From Flavobacterium aciduliphilum (GTDB lineage: Bacteria; Bacteroidota; Bacteroidia; Flavobacteriales; Flavobacteriaceae), in assembly GCF_003268855.1 (NCBI RefSeq), contig NZ_QLSZ01000015.1, positions 1-39,880 on the forward strand: DNA of 39,880 nucleotides, read 5' to 3'. Each line of letters begins with the position of its first letter. The stretch's first letter is position 1. The notes beneath the pieces were generated by a model that was given only the letters and a program-made list of their open reading frames with translations, made no database searches and had not been told where the DNA came from. Made by a program: the position numbers and the translations under genes. Positions 1 through 8,927 of the stretch are shown here, in pieces.

Positions 1-80
1 TCACAAGAATAATGCTTCTTTAAAACTAATTCTACACATTCTAACTTAAATGCATAATCATACTTGACTTTTCTTTCCAT
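1..80 (-). CDS. IS3-family transposase OrfA, N-terminal fragment (runs off left edge)
   Basis: Twenty-six codons are visible, starting at ATG (complement of 78-80) and reading MERKVKYDYAFKLECVELVL followed by KKHYSC. Basic residues followed by a 'F K L E C V E L V L' helix are typical of the N-terminal helix-turn-helix of IS3 OrfA proteins, which bind the terminal repeats and supply the first part of the frameshifted OrfAB transposase. The start lies just inside the terminal repeat, as expected. The gene continues beyond base 1, so whether it is intact is unknown. Confidence 0.7.
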   Translation of the reverse strand, partial: MERKVKYDYAFKLECVELVLKKHYSC

Positions 81-123
81 AAAAATACCCCCAAATAGTG
101 TCTAACTTTTTGGGGGCAGTGCA
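1..123 (-). mobile_element. End of an IS3-family insertion sequence (partial)
   Basis: Read on the minus strand, a terminal-repeat-like segment begins with TGCACTGCCCCC at about 123 and continues with an A-run and GTTAGACAC. This is the style of terminus found in IS150-type members of the IS3 family. About 43 nt inside it an open frame starts that reads like an IS3 OrfA. Only one end lies in the window, so neither the full element nor a target duplication can be confirmed. The outer boundary could be 123 or 125. Confidence 0.75.
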
Positions 124-138
124 CATTAGCCTCTTTTT

Positions 139-477
139 TTATTTTTTGTAAACCATTAAAGATTCATATAGAGCTTTGTTCGTTTTAAGTTGCTCTAATT
201 GTTCTTGAGTCAGACCTCCTTGCATTTTTCTAGCAAAAGTTTCAAAAATAGCTTTACGATCGGCTTCTGATTTAGCACTGCTTAAAGCATCAGCTCTCAT
301 GCTTAATAATGTTGTGAAATCTTTCAATAAACTATCATCCATTTTTACTGTGGTTGATAATTCTTTAGCATCATCAGTTGCACTTCTTTGAGTAGTCACT
401 GCTTTTTTAGTTTCTTGAGCATTAGAAGTAACACTAAATGCTAAAAAAAGAGCAAGTATTGCAATAAATTTTTTCAT
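139..477 (-). CDS. Small secreted protein of unknown function
   Basis: A 112-residue protein. The start is placed at MKKFIAILALF because this gives a clean Sec signal peptide (lysines, hydrophobic core, cleavage near SNA-QE); a longer frame upstream adds a non-signal-like leader. The mature part is charged and predicted helical, with several Ala/Lys/Glu stretches, no cysteine and no recognised domain. It lies on the same strand as lysS, 66 nt downstream of it, and no strong promoter is visible in the gap, so co-transcription with lysS is possible. It ends 15 nt from the IS3 terminus. I do not recognise the family; a periplasmic or outer-membrane-associated location is inferred from the signal peptide only. 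Confidence 0.7.
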   Translation of the reverse strand: MKKFIAILALFLAFSVTSNAQETKKAVTTQRSATDDAKELSTTVKMDDSLLKDFTTLLSMRADALSSAKSEADRKAIFETFARKMQGGLTQEQLEQLKTNKALYESLMVYKK

Positions 478-543
478 AATTGTTTTTTGTGTTAATTTGT
501 TGAATGGCGAATATATAAAAAAATATTTATGTGGCAAAAAAAA

Positions 544-2238
544 TCATGAGATTAACGAAACCGTCTTTTGTTCTCCGTCTACTATAACCTTTGTGAGTCC
601 ATGTTTTGCTAGTCCTTTCATGGCTGTGTCCCATTTTTTTCCGCTAAGGGCAGCTTTTTCTTTTAAGGCTACCAAAGGTTGATGGTTCTCAATACGCAAT
701 AAATTTGAAATTATTTTTTCATCTTCAGTTAATTCAATTTGTTTTTTCTCTGGTCGCATTTGTGGGAAGAATAATACTTCTTGAATGGATGGGTTATTGG
801 TTAAAAACATAATCAGTCGATCCATGCCTATTCCCAAGCCAGAGGTTGGAGGCATTCCATATTCTAATGCTCGTAAAAAGTCTTCATCTATAATTCCGTT
901 TGCTTCTTCATCGCCTTTGGCGGCCAACTCCATTTGAGCGACAAATCGCTCTCTTTGATCAATAGGGTCATTCAATTCTGAATAAGCATTGGCAATTTCT
1001 TTTCCACATACCATTAATTCGAAACGCTCCGTTAAGTCGGGATTGTCACGATGCGATTTACAAAGCGGTGACATCTCTTTTGGATAATCAGTGATAAAAG
1101 TAGGTTGTATAAAATTTCCTTCACATTTCGCTCCAAAAATTTCATCAATTAGTTTTCCTTTACCCATGGTTCGGTCTACTTCAATACCCATCGATTGAGC
1201 CGCTTCAAATAATTCCGTTTCGTTTTTGCCTGTGATATCAAAACCTGTAAATTGTTTTATAGCATCAGTCATAGTAATACGAGCATAAGGTGCTTTAAAA
1301 TCAATTTTATGCTCTCCGAATATGACCTCAGTGGTTCCGTTGACTTCTTTTGCACAAAATTCCAAAAGGTTTTCGGTGAATTCCATCATCCAGTGGTAGT
1401 CTTTATAGGCTACATAGATTTCCATGGCTGTAAATTCTGGATTGTGTGTTCGGTCCATGCCTTCATTTCTGAAGTTTTTCGAAAACTCATAAACCCCATC
1501 AAATCCACCAACAATCAATCGTTTAAGATACAATTCATTCGCAATCCTCATGTATAACGGAATATCTAAACTGTTGTGGTGTGTAACAAAGGGTCGTGCG
1601 GCTGCTCCTCCCGGAATGGACTGTAATACGGGGGTTTCTACTTCCATGTATCCAGCTTTATTGAAGAAGGTACGCATGGCATGAAATAATTTAGTTCTTT
1701 TAACAAAAACGTCTTTAACCTGCGGATTAACCACCAAATCAACATAACGCATACGGTAACGCAATTCAGCATCATTAAAGGCGTCGTAAATATTTCCTTC
1801 TTCATCTTTTTTAGGAAGTGGAAGGGGGCGTAAGGTTTTGCTTAAAAAAGTAAATTGATCAACACGAACAGATTTCTCTCCTACTTTGGTTAGAAATAAC
1901 TCCCCTTCTACACCAATAAAATCGCCTAAATCGGTTAGTTTTCTAAAAACTTGTGTGTATAATGTCTTGTCTTCGCCTGGGCAAATGACATCACGATTAA
2001 AATATAATTGTATTCTACCTTCACTATCTTGTAATTCAACAAACGAAGCTTTTCCCATGTCTCTATCACTCATGATACGCCCCGCCAAAATAACTTTCTT
2101 CCCTTCTTCAAAATGTTCTTTAACTTGTTTTGAGGTGTGGTTTACAGGAAATAAGTTGGCTGGATAGGGATTGATTCCTAGGGCACGTAGCGCGTTAAGT
2201 TTTTCTCGTCTAATGATTTCTTGTTCCGAAAGTTGCAT
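544..2238 (-). CDS. lysS: Lysyl-tRNA synthetase, class II
   Basis: This enzyme attaches lysine to tRNA-Lys using ATP, in the cytoplasm. The 564-residue product starts at MQLSEQEIIRREKL, which fits the family better than an ATG seven codons upstream. An N-terminal OB-fold anticodon-binding domain (about residues 45-150) precedes the class II catalytic core. Motif 2 is visible as FRNEGMDRTHNPEFT and motif 3 as GLGIGMDRLIMF near residues 467-478. After the usual bacterial end (FFPQMRPE) there is an extra tail of about 65 residues, rich in Lys/Ala/Leu, that E. coli LysS lacks. A TATCTTTG minus-7 box lies about 19 nt upstream of the start. The gene is divergent from lipB. Confidence 0.97.
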   Translation of the reverse strand: MQLSEQEIIRREKLNALRALGINPYPANLFPVNHTSKQVKEHFEEGKKVILAGRIMSDRDMGKASFVELQDSEGRIQLYFNRDVICPGEDKTLYTQVFRKLTDLGDFIGVEGELFLTKVGEKSVRVDQFTFLSKTLRPLPLPKKDEEGNIYDAFNDAELRYRMRYVDLVVNPQVKDVFVKRTKLFHAMRTFFNKAGYMEVETPVLQSIPGGAAARPFVTHHNSLDIPLYMRIANELYLKRLIVGGFDGVYEFSKNFRNEGMDRTHNPEFTAMEIYVAYKDYHWMMEFTENLLEFCAKEVNGTTEVIFGEHKIDFKAPYARITMTDAIKQFTGFDITGKNETELFEAAQSMGIEVDRTMGKGKLIDEIFGAKCEGNFIQPTFITDYPKEMSPLCKSHRDNPDLTERFELMVCGKEIANAYSELNDPIDQRERFVAQMELAAKGDEEANGIIDEDFLRALEYGMPPTSGLGIGMDRLIMFLTNNPSIQEVLFFPQMRPEKKQIELTEDEKIISNLLRIENHQPLVALKEKAALSGKKWDTAMKGLAKHGLTKVIVDGEQKTVSLIS

Positions 2239-2256
2239 ATAATTGATTTTTGTGCG

Positions 2257-2264
2257 CAAAGATA
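2257..2264 (-). promoter_or_regulatory. Candidate lysS promoter (minus-7 box)
   Basis: On the minus strand this reads TATCTTTG, a perfect match to the Bacteroidetes minus-7 consensus TAnnTTTG, 18 nt ahead of the lysS ATG. The matching minus-33 TTTG is not evident at the usual distance, so the call rests on the minus-7 box and its position. Confidence 0.5.
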
Positions 2265-2386
2265 AGTATTAGTTTAAAAGTTTAAAAGGCTAAAAGTTTA
2301 AAATTAGGATTCTTTGAGAAATCTTGTTTTTGTGTAACTTAGAATTTTGAGTCAAAAAAATAAAGGAGAGTGAGTGTTAAGTTTTG

Positions 2387-2394
2387 TATTTTTG
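2387..2394 (+). promoter_or_regulatory. Candidate lipB promoter (minus-7 box)
   Basis: TATTTTTG matches TAnnTTTG and lies 21 nt before the chosen lipB ATG, in the divergent lysS-lipB intergenic region. No clear minus-33 TTTG is seen about 19 nt upstream. Confidence 0.45.
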
Positions 2395-2415
2395 TAACCT
2401 CATTAAGTGTATAGA

Positions 2416-3111
2416 ATGAACAAAAAAATCCATCTTCAAGATATAGGTACTAAAGATTATAAATCGACCTGGGAGTATCAGGAAGAACTTTTTAAAAGTA
2501 TTGTTGATGTCAAAATCCAAAATAGAAGAGACGAAACGCATCTTGAAACGCCTAATTATTTTCTTTTTGTAGAACATCCACATGTGTATACATTGGGAAA
2601 AAGTGGGGATATGTCCAATTTGTTGCTTTCTGAAAAACAATTAGAAGCTAAAGGAGCTACTTTTTATAAGATTAATAGAGGAGGGGATATCACGTATCAT
2701 GGTCCCGGTCAAATTGTAGGGTATCCTATTCTTGATTTAGAAAACTTTTTTACAGATATTCATAAGTACCTACGTTTTTTAGAAGAAGCGATTATCTTGA
2801 CTTTAGCGGAGTATAATATAATAGGAGTACGAAGTGAAGGAGAAACTGGAGTATGGATTGATGTAGGAACTCCGTTTGCCCGAAAAATTTGTGCAATGGG
2901 TGTGCGTGCTTCCCGCTGGGTTACGATGCATGGATTTGCACTCAATGTAAATGCCGATTTAGGCTATTTTGATAATATTATTCCATGCGGTATTAAAGGA
3001 AAAGCAGTAACTTCTATGCATGTCGAATTAGGTCAAGAGGTAAACGAACATGAAGTGAAAGAAAAAATTCTAAATCATTTTGCGGTGTTGTTTGAAGCAC
3101 AATTTTTTTAA
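2416..3111 (+). CDS. lipB: Lipoyl(octanoyl) transferase
   Basis: LipB moves octanoate from acyl carrier protein to the lipoyl domains of enzymes such as pyruvate dehydrogenase, the first step of endogenous lipoate synthesis. The 231-residue protein shows the family signature RGGDITYHGPGQ (from residue 88), a KICAMGVR segment with the catalytic-type lysine at about 157, and IIPCGI with the active-site-type cysteine at about 191. The start at ATG 2416 is preferred over an in-frame GTG nine bases upstream. The gene is transcribed divergently from lysS and converges on rnhB with only 15 nt between the stops. lipA is not in the window. Confidence 0.95.
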   Translation: MNKKIHLQDIGTKDYKSTWEYQEELFKSIVDVKIQNRRDETHLETPNYFLFVEHPHVYTLGKSGDMSNLLLSEKQLEAKGATFYKINRGGDITYHGPGQIVGYPILDLENFFTDIHKYLRFLEEAIILTLAEYNIIGVRSEGETGVWIDVGTPFARKICAMGVRASRWVTMHGFALNVNADLGYFDNIIPCGIKGKAVTSMHVELGQEVNEHEVKEKILNHFAVLFEAQFF

Positions 3112-3126
3112 TATTTTAAAAGTGTC

Positions 3127-3726
3127 TCAAAAATCTAAAGCAAGTTGCTCTGGCAATAACCGAAAACTCATGCGGTGGTATTTGGTAGTGCCATATTTTC
3201 GTATGGCTTCACGATGTTCTTTGGTGGGATAGCCTTTGTTTTTTTTCCAATTATACATTGGATATTCTTCGTGAATTCTGTTCATGTAGTCGTCTCTGTA
3301 TGTTTTGGCTAACACAGAAGCGGCTGCAATACTCATATATTTTGAATCCCCTTTTACTATAGTGGTGTGTGGAATTCCATGAATTGGTTTAAAACGATTG
3401 CCGTCAACAATTATATATAATGGAGCGGGATTCAATTGAAGAATCGATTCTTGCATGGCTTTTATCGAAGCATTTAAGATGTTTATAGAATCAATGATAT
3501 CGGGTTCTATATGAGTGACACTATGACTAATGGCTTGTTCTTCCAATAAAGGCCTTAGTTGATCTCTTGTTTTTTCTGATAGTTGTTTAGAGTCGTTTAA
3601 GGTGTTAATTTGAAAGTCGGGAGGGAGTATAATGGCTGCTGCTGTAACTGGGCCTGCCAAACAGCCTCTTCCAGCTTCGTCGGTACCACATTCCAAATCG
3701 AATGATGAGAATCTTAATTTTAGCAT
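3127..3726 (-). CDS. rnhB: Ribonuclease HII
   Basis: This enzyme cleaves the RNA strand of RNA-DNA hybrids and nicks at single ribonucleotides in DNA. Started at [14 protein letters not shown], it is 199 residues long, the normal size. The four acidic catalytic positions can be read: D16 and E17 in [15 protein letters not shown]108 in IIVDGNRF, and D145 in AKTYRDD. A longer frame reaching 3816 adds 30 residues with no family match, so the downstream ATG was chosen. It is convergent with lipB, and the start of the SusC gene lies 199 nt away on the other strand. Confidence 0.95.
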   Translation of the reverse strand: MLKLRFSSFDLECGTDEAGRGCLAGPVTAAAIILPPDFQINTLNDSKQLSEKTRDQLRPLLEEQAISHSVTHIEPDIIDSINILNASIKAMQESILQLNPAPLYIIVDGNRFKPIHGIPHTTIVKGDSKYMSIAAASVLAKTYRDDYMNRIHEEYPMYNWKKNKGYPTKEHREAIRKYGTTKYHRMSFRLLPEQLALDF

Positions 3727-3865
3727 AAATTTTGGTTTAAAAAAAATATAATTTTTAACACAACCTTTTTCGTAAATCGCACATCTATATAGAACTAATC
3801 GTGATGTTATGTGCAAATGGCTTCAAAAATTTAACAAAAATAAAAAATAATATTCCGAAGTATTA

Positions 3866-3897
3866 TTTGTTTATTTAAGAAATTATTAAGAAGTTTG
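3866..3897 (+). promoter_or_regulatory. Candidate promoter of the susCD-like operon
   Basis: TTTG at 3866-3869, then 20 nt, then GAAGTTTG at 3890-3897, one mismatch from the TAnnTTTG minus-7 consensus. It lies 28 nt before the SusC ATG. The spacing is right but the minus-7 box is imperfect. Confidence 0.4.
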
Positions 3898-3925
3898 CGG
3901 AATAACTAACTCAAATAAATTTAAT

Positions 3926-6900
3926 ATGAGATCGAAGTTCAAATGGATTTTTACGCTATTACTAGCGTTTTCAATGCAGTTTTCGTTTGCTCAAGACAAA
4001 ACTGTTTCAGGTACGATTACCGATGGTAAACTGCCTTTGCCAGGTGCTAATGTTGTAATTAAAGGTACAACAAAAGGGGTGTCGGCAGATATGGATGGTA
4101 AATATGCCATAAAAGCTAAAGCAGGAGATGTTTTAGAATTTTCTTTTCAAGGATACGAGAAAAAAACAGTAACTGTTGGTGCAGCTAGCAGTTATAATGT
4201 GTCTTTAAAAGAAGTAGCTAAAACAATCGAAGAAGTTGTGGTGACTTCAATTGGTATTAAAAAATCAAGAAATCAAATTTCTTCTGCACAACAAAATGTT
4301 GGGAATAAGGAATTAACACAGGCGGCTAATCCGAATGTGGTTCAGTCTTTGGCTGGAAAGGTGACTGGTTTGCAAATTAATACAACATCGAATGGTGCTA
4401 ACGCTTCAACAAGTATTGTGTTAAGAGGTAATAGAACCTTGACGGGAAATAACCAAGCGTTGGTTGTTATTGATAATGCAATATCTTCTGCAGATATTTT
4501 AAAGCAATTGCCGCCAGAAATCATTGAATCAGTGAATGTTATTAAAGGGGCTCAAGGAGCTGCTTTGTATGGTGAGCAAGGTTCAAATGGGGTTTTAATT
4601 GTAACTACAAAAAGAGGTGCAAAATCTAAAATGGAAGTTACAGTAAACTCTTCTATTGATTTTCAAAAAATTTCATTTTTACCTAAAAGACAAACCAAAT
4701 ATGGTCAAGGTTGGGTAGATACAAGTTATGATTTCGGATTTAACAATCCATCAGATCCAAGAAACGGCTATTCATCATGGTCTCCTTATGAAAATGGAGC
4801 GTGGGGTCCTGCGTTTAGTGATCCTAACTGGGCAGGGACTATGGTTCCTGTTGGTTTACCGCAAGCAGATGGAACGATTCTTATGAGTAAATGGGAGTCA
4901 CGTGGATCAGATAATATTAAAGATTTCTTCAAAACAGGTATGATTACACAAAATAGTGTAACTGTAAATGCAGGTAATGAAGAAGGATATGTTATGGGTA
5001 CATATTCTCGTCAAACATCTGATTTCGTTGTGGATAGAGATGGAATGAAAAGAAATGTTGTGATGTTGAAAGCAGGTAAAAAAGCTGGAAAATGGAAAAT
5101 TGACGGATCAGCTACCTATATCAACCAATCAACATCAGAAACAGACTCTAATTTATTGTATGAGTTACTTCAAACACCAACTAATATTGATGTAAATATG
5201 TTTAAAGATTCAGGTACTGCTCATCACTGGACAGTTTATGCTCAAAATCCTTGGCAAATTATTAAACAAAAAAGATACAATTCAAATTCTAATAGTTTTA
5301 ATGGGAACTTCAGATTAGATTATGAATTAAACAAAAATTTATCATTGACAAATACTACCAATATTCAAATGGTATCTAGTACAAATGATTCTCATAATGA
5401 TGGTTTTAATGAAAATGCATTTTATGATTATTCTTCTTTGTTAACTGGTACTAATACTGGAACTTATCAAGATTTTGGAGGAGCTGATCAATATAGTTTG
5501 TCAAGTTATTATATTTCAACAAATATGATGAGAAAAGTTTATGACGATATTTTGTTAAATATGAATTATGATTTAACATCAAAAATAAACTTTAAAGCTA
5601 ATTTCGGAGCTAACGTTCAAGATACTTATTATTCTTATACTCAACAAGGAGGAACGAATTTAAAAATTGCAGGATGGTATAACATACAAAACGTTCAAAA
5701 TCCTGATAGAATTACATCATTGAGTAATGGATATAATCAAACAAGAAAAGTAGCTGCTTTTGCTAATATGGATTTTGATTATAACAAATATTTGTTTTTG
5801 AATTTAACAGATCGTATTGAGCAAACTTCAACAATTGTTGGAAAAACATTCAATTACTATTCTGCTGGATTGTCTTTCATTCCTACAATTGCATTTAACA
5901 GTATCAAAGGAGATGTGTTAAATTATGCAAAATTATATATTAACTTTAGTAAAGTGGGTAACTCAAGTTCTGTAGGACAGTATGCTGCTACAAACGTTGC
6001 TTATGGTGCGTCAGGATATCCATACACGTCAGGTGGTTTGTTGTCATATACTCCAAGAACCGCGTTAGTGGATCCAAATATTAAACCAGAATTTGTGTTT
6101 TCTAAAGAAATTGGTGGACAATTCTCATTGTTTAAAGATAGAGTGTCAATAGACGGGTCGTATTATATTAATGATACAAAAGACTTGATTACAAATGCTA
6201 CTACTTCTTATGCTCCATATTCTTCTACATTATTAAGTAATACCGGAAAATTACAAAACAAAGGGTATGAGTTTGGAATTGGTTTTGTTCCATTCAAAAG
6301 TGATAAAGGATTTAACTGGAATGTTAGAGCTGGTTTAACACATTATAAAACAGTTGTTAAAGAATTATCTAATGGAACGACAGATCTTAACTTATTACTT
6401 GATTCTTCAGGTGGTGTAGGTTTGTATGCTTCTGTGGGTGAACAATTTCCAACAATAAAGGCTACTCAATTTGCAACCGATGCAGATGGTCATGTAATTG
6501 TAGGAGCTAATGGTATTCCACAAGTAACATCAACTTTACAGACAGTAGGAAAAGCTACTCCTGATTATATTATTAACTTGTCAAATACATTTTCTTACAA
6601 AGGATTGTCATTAACTGCAGTAGCAGATTATAGAGCTAATTATAGCATGTATTCTGATACCTATAATTCTATGTTATTTGCAGGGTTTACCTTAGATTCA
6701 GCTGAATTTGATAGAAGTCAAGGATATACAGTTCCAAATTCTGTTGTAAATTCAAGTTTACCATCAACACCTGTTTATGTGACAAATACTACTCCAGTAG
6801 GAGGAGCTGCTGCAACTGATTCAAGAGGTTTAGCTACATATTATACTCAATTATCAAGAATAGGTCAATATTCAATTGTTGATGCATCTGCTATTAAAAT

Positions 6901-7153
6901 TAGAGAGATCTCATTATCATATTCATTGCCTTCTAGTATGTTAAAAAACACAGGAATTAATTCTCTTAAATTTGGTGTAAATGCGAGAAATCCATTTATA
7001 ATATTTATCCACAATGGGGATCAATATGGAAGAAAAAATCAAGGATATACTGATCCAGAGGCTTCATACTTAAATACTGTACCTGGTTACTCTAATGTTG
7101 GTCAATATCCTACAACAAAAACTTATGGTTTTAGTTTAAACGTAACTTTTTAA
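3926..7153 (+). CDS. SusC/RagA-type TonB-dependent outer-membrane transporter
   Basis: An outer-membrane beta-barrel that imports oligomeric nutrients with energy from TonB; in this family the SusD partner acts as a lid. The 1075-residue protein has a signal peptide ending near SFAQDK, a carboxypeptidase-regulatory-like beta domain (about residues 26-105, GTITDGKLPLPGANV), a SusC-type TonB box region IEEVVVTSIG, a plug domain (about 115-230, with GLQINTTSNG and YGEQGSNGVLIVTTKRG), then a long barrel ending in an aromatic residue (NVTF). There is no N-terminal STN signalling domain and no anti-sigma or sigma gene nearby. The SusD-like gene follows 12 nt after the stop. The substrate cannot be told from sequence. 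Confidence 0.95.
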   Translation: MRSKFKWIFTLLLAFSMQFSFAQDKTVSGTITDGKLPLPGANVVIKGTTKGVSADMDGKYAIKAKAGDVLEFSFQGYEKKTVTVGAASSYNVSLKEVAKTIEEVVVTSIGIKKSRNQISSAQQNVGNKELTQAANPNVVQSLAGKVTGLQINTTSNGANASTSIVLRGNRTLTGNNQALVVIDNAISSADILKQLPPEIIESVNVIKGAQGAALYGEQGSNGVLIVTTKRGAKSKMEVTVNSSIDFQKISFLPKRQTKYGQGWVDTSYDFGFNNPSDPRNGYSSWSPYENGAWGPAFSDPNWAGTMVPVGLPQADGTILMSKWESRGSDNIKDFFKTGMITQNSVTVNAGNEEGYVMGTYSRQTSDFVVDRDGMKRNVVMLKAGKKAGKWKIDGSATYINQSTSETDSNLLYELLQTPTNIDVNMFKDSGTAHHWTVYAQNPWQIIKQKRYNSNSNSFNGNFRLDYELNKNLSLTNTTNIQMVSSTNDSHNDGFNENAFYDYSSLLTGTNTGTYQDFGGADQYSLSSYYISTNMMRKVYDDILLNMNYDLTSKINFKANFGANVQDTYYSYTQQGGTNLKIAGWYNIQNVQNPDRITSLSNGYNQTRKVAAFANMDFDYNKYLFLNLTDRIEQTSTIVGKTFNYYSAGLSFIPTIAFNSIKGDVLNYAKLYINFSKVGNSSSVGQYAATNVAYGASGYPYTSGGLLSYTPRTALVDPNIKPEFVFSKEIGGQFSLFKDRVSIDGSYYINDTKDLITNATTSYAPYSSTLLSNTGKLQNKGYEFGIGFVPFKSDKGFNWNVRAGLTHYKTVVKELSNGTTDLNLLLDSSGGVGLYASVGEQFPTIKATQFATDADGHVIVGANGIPQVTSTLQTVGKATPDYIINLSNTFSYKGLSLTAVADYRANYSMYSDTYNSMLFAGFTLDSAEFDRSQGYTVPNSVVNSSLPSTPVYVTNTTPVGGAAATDSRGLATYYTQLSRIGQYSIVDASAIKIREISLSYSLPSSMLKNTGINSLKFGVNARNPFIIFIHNGDQYGRKNQGYTDPEASYLNTVPGYSNVGQYPTTKTYGFSLNVTF

Positions 7154-7165
7154 AAATTGCTTATT

Positions 7166-8836
7166 ATGAAAAAAATTAAAATAGCATTATTTTTATTGTC
7201 TGTATCATTAATTTCATGTAATGATTATACAGACTTAGGACCAAATCCTAATCAGTTGAATGCTGACTTAGCAACACCTGACCAGTATTTGTCTGCTGCT
7301 CAAACTTTGTCATATTCAACACAAGCTTCTACTATGGAGCGTCTAGGACTTCTTTTTTCTAACGCATGCGGTGGAAATGTACAGAGTTATGCTGCACCTT
7401 TTAATGATGAATTTTCTATGAATGTCACAAGTATTTTTTATAAATCTATTTGGGAAAATTTATATTTAAGAGCAGGTGTTTATCAAAAAGTTATTGATTA
7501 TAATGATGTAAACTCAGAATATAAAGAGTTTAAAGCTATTGCTATGATTGGTAAAGTTTATGATATGGAATATATTGTTGATTTATATGGTGATGCTCCT
7601 TACACTGAAGCATTTAAAGGGATTAATAATATTACACCAAAGTATGATGATGATTTTGAAATTTATAAAAAATTATTCACTGAACTGGACAACGCAAGAG
7701 CTTTAATTGATGATATTGCAGCAGGTACTTATCCAAATTCAACAGCAAAATCTAATTCTTATGATATGATTTTTGGTGGTTCTATGGCTTCATGGAAAAC
7801 ATTTGCAAATACAATTGAATTGAAAATGTTGTTGAGAATGTCTAAATGTACTGGAGCTGCTGGAACATATAGAGATCAAAGATTGGCTAGCATGGTAGCT
7901 AATGGAAACAATAATTTTATTTCTACAGATGTAACCATTCAACCTGGATTCAGTGATAGTAGAAACGATACTGTAAACCCATTAGTATATAATTTTGGTT
8001 GGGATATGAATGCTAATCCAACAAATTATAATGTTTACGCTGCATCAGGACACTTTATCAAGTGTTTAAATCCATACACTAATGTTAATTATGCTTCCGC
8101 TTCAGAACAAGAAATTGTTGCTGGTTCAGGTATTAATTATCCTAATGTAAATGATCCAAGAAGATTGTCAATTTTTACTAGTCCAAATGGACAAAGAGGT
8201 GTTACACAAGGTAGTGTTTTTGTAGATGTTTTCAAGCCAGGGGGTTCTACTACTGGTCAACCAAGTAAATTAGCTGGATATTTCTTCAATCCTTACAATC
8301 AAACAGGAACAGGTGCCACAAATCCAACTCTTTCTACAGGAAATATTTTTGCTGGTAATAAAGGATATGTAATGACAGTAGCTGAATCTTATTTCTTGCA
8401 AGCTGAAGCGGCTCATTTAGGTTCTGTAAATCCATCTTTTGCTGCTTTAGGTTTGAATGCAGCAAGTTCTTTTGCAGCTGGTGTTAATGCTTCTATGTCT
8501 TTTTATAATGCAACTCCAGGGACTTATTTAACTACAATAAATGCAAAACCTAATTTTGGTTATAATTCAACATTTACATTCAGCGAAAATTATAATGCAA
8601 TTATGTATCAAAAATGGATTGCGATATTGCCATCTAATGCTATTGAATCATATATTGATAACACAAGAACAGGTTATCCTTTGAATCCAATGCCTAAAAA
8701 TTCATCTTACACTAAGAGACCAAACAGATTGATTTATCCAAGTTCAGAGTATATTTCAAATTCTGCCAATGTTCCTAATGTTGGTTTAGGTGATATTTTC
8801 AGTGTTAATTCTAAATCACCATTTTGGTTACAATAA
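7166..8836 (+). CDS. SusD/RagB-family outer-membrane lipoprotein
   Basis: Surface-exposed substrate-binding lipoprotein that pairs with the preceding SusC-like channel. The 556-residue product begins MKKIKIALFLLSVSLISCND, a signal peptide with a lipobox whose cysteine is about residue 18. The start at ATG 7166 gives this signal directly; a TTG three codons upstream is less likely. NDYTDLGPNPNQ and ATPDQYLSAAQ near the N-terminus, and Tyr/Trp-rich helical segments such as YKSIWENLYLRAGVYQKVI, resemble the SusD-like_2 (PF12771) branch. It is in an operon with the SusC gene and is followed by a strong terminator. No glycoside hydrolase, peptidase or regulator adjoins the pair. Confidence 0.92.
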   Translation: MKKIKIALFLLSVSLISCNDYTDLGPNPNQLNADLATPDQYLSAAQTLSYSTQASTMERLGLLFSNACGGNVQSYAAPFNDEFSMNVTSIFYKSIWENLYLRAGVYQKVIDYNDVNSEYKEFKAIAMIGKVYDMEYIVDLYGDAPYTEAFKGINNITPKYDDDFEIYKKLFTELDNARALIDDIAAGTYPNSTAKSNSYDMIFGGSMASWKTFANTIELKMLLRMSKCTGAAGTYRDQRLASMVANGNNNFISTDVTIQPGFSDSRNDTVNPLVYNFGWDMNANPTNYNVYAASGHFIKCLNPYTNVNYASASEQEIVAGSGINYPNVNDPRRLSIFTSPNGQRGVTQGSVFVDVFKPGGSTTGQPSKLAGYFFNPYNQTGTGATNPTLSTGNIFAGNKGYVMTVAESYFLQAEAAHLGSVNPSFAALGLNAASSFAAGVNASMSFYNATPGTYLTTINAKPNFGYNSTFTFSENYNAIMYQKWIAILPSNAIESYIDNTRTGYPLNPMPKNSSYTKRPNRLIYPSSEYISNSANVPNVGLGDIFSVNSKSPFWLQ

Positions 8837-8857
8837 TAAATTGTATTATATCATAAT

Positions 8858-8887
8858 AAAAGACCGCCTTGTGCGGTCTTTTTTTTA
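8858..8887 (+). terminator. Rho-independent terminator after the susCD-like operon
   Basis: AAGACCGC (8860-8867) pairs perfectly with GCGGTCTT (8873-8880) around a CTTGT loop and is followed by a run of Ts. It starts 22 nt after the SusD stop. Confidence 0.9.
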
Positions 8888-8902
8888 TTGCTAAAAGTTA
8901 CC

Positions 8903-8910
8903 TACTTTTG
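8903..8910 (+). promoter_or_regulatory. Candidate porin promoter (minus-7 box)
   Basis: TACTTTTG is a perfect TAnnTTTG box located 17 nt before the porin ATG and just downstream of the susCD terminator. The minus-33 region falls in the terminator T-run and has no TTTG. Confidence 0.5.
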
Positions 8911-8927
8911 TTGCTTTCAAAATAAGT

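Noticed and set aside
3727..3816. 30-residue N-terminal extension of RNase HII
   Set aside because: The extension has no family similarity and the downstream ATG gives the normal length, with catalytic D16/E17 at the usual position.
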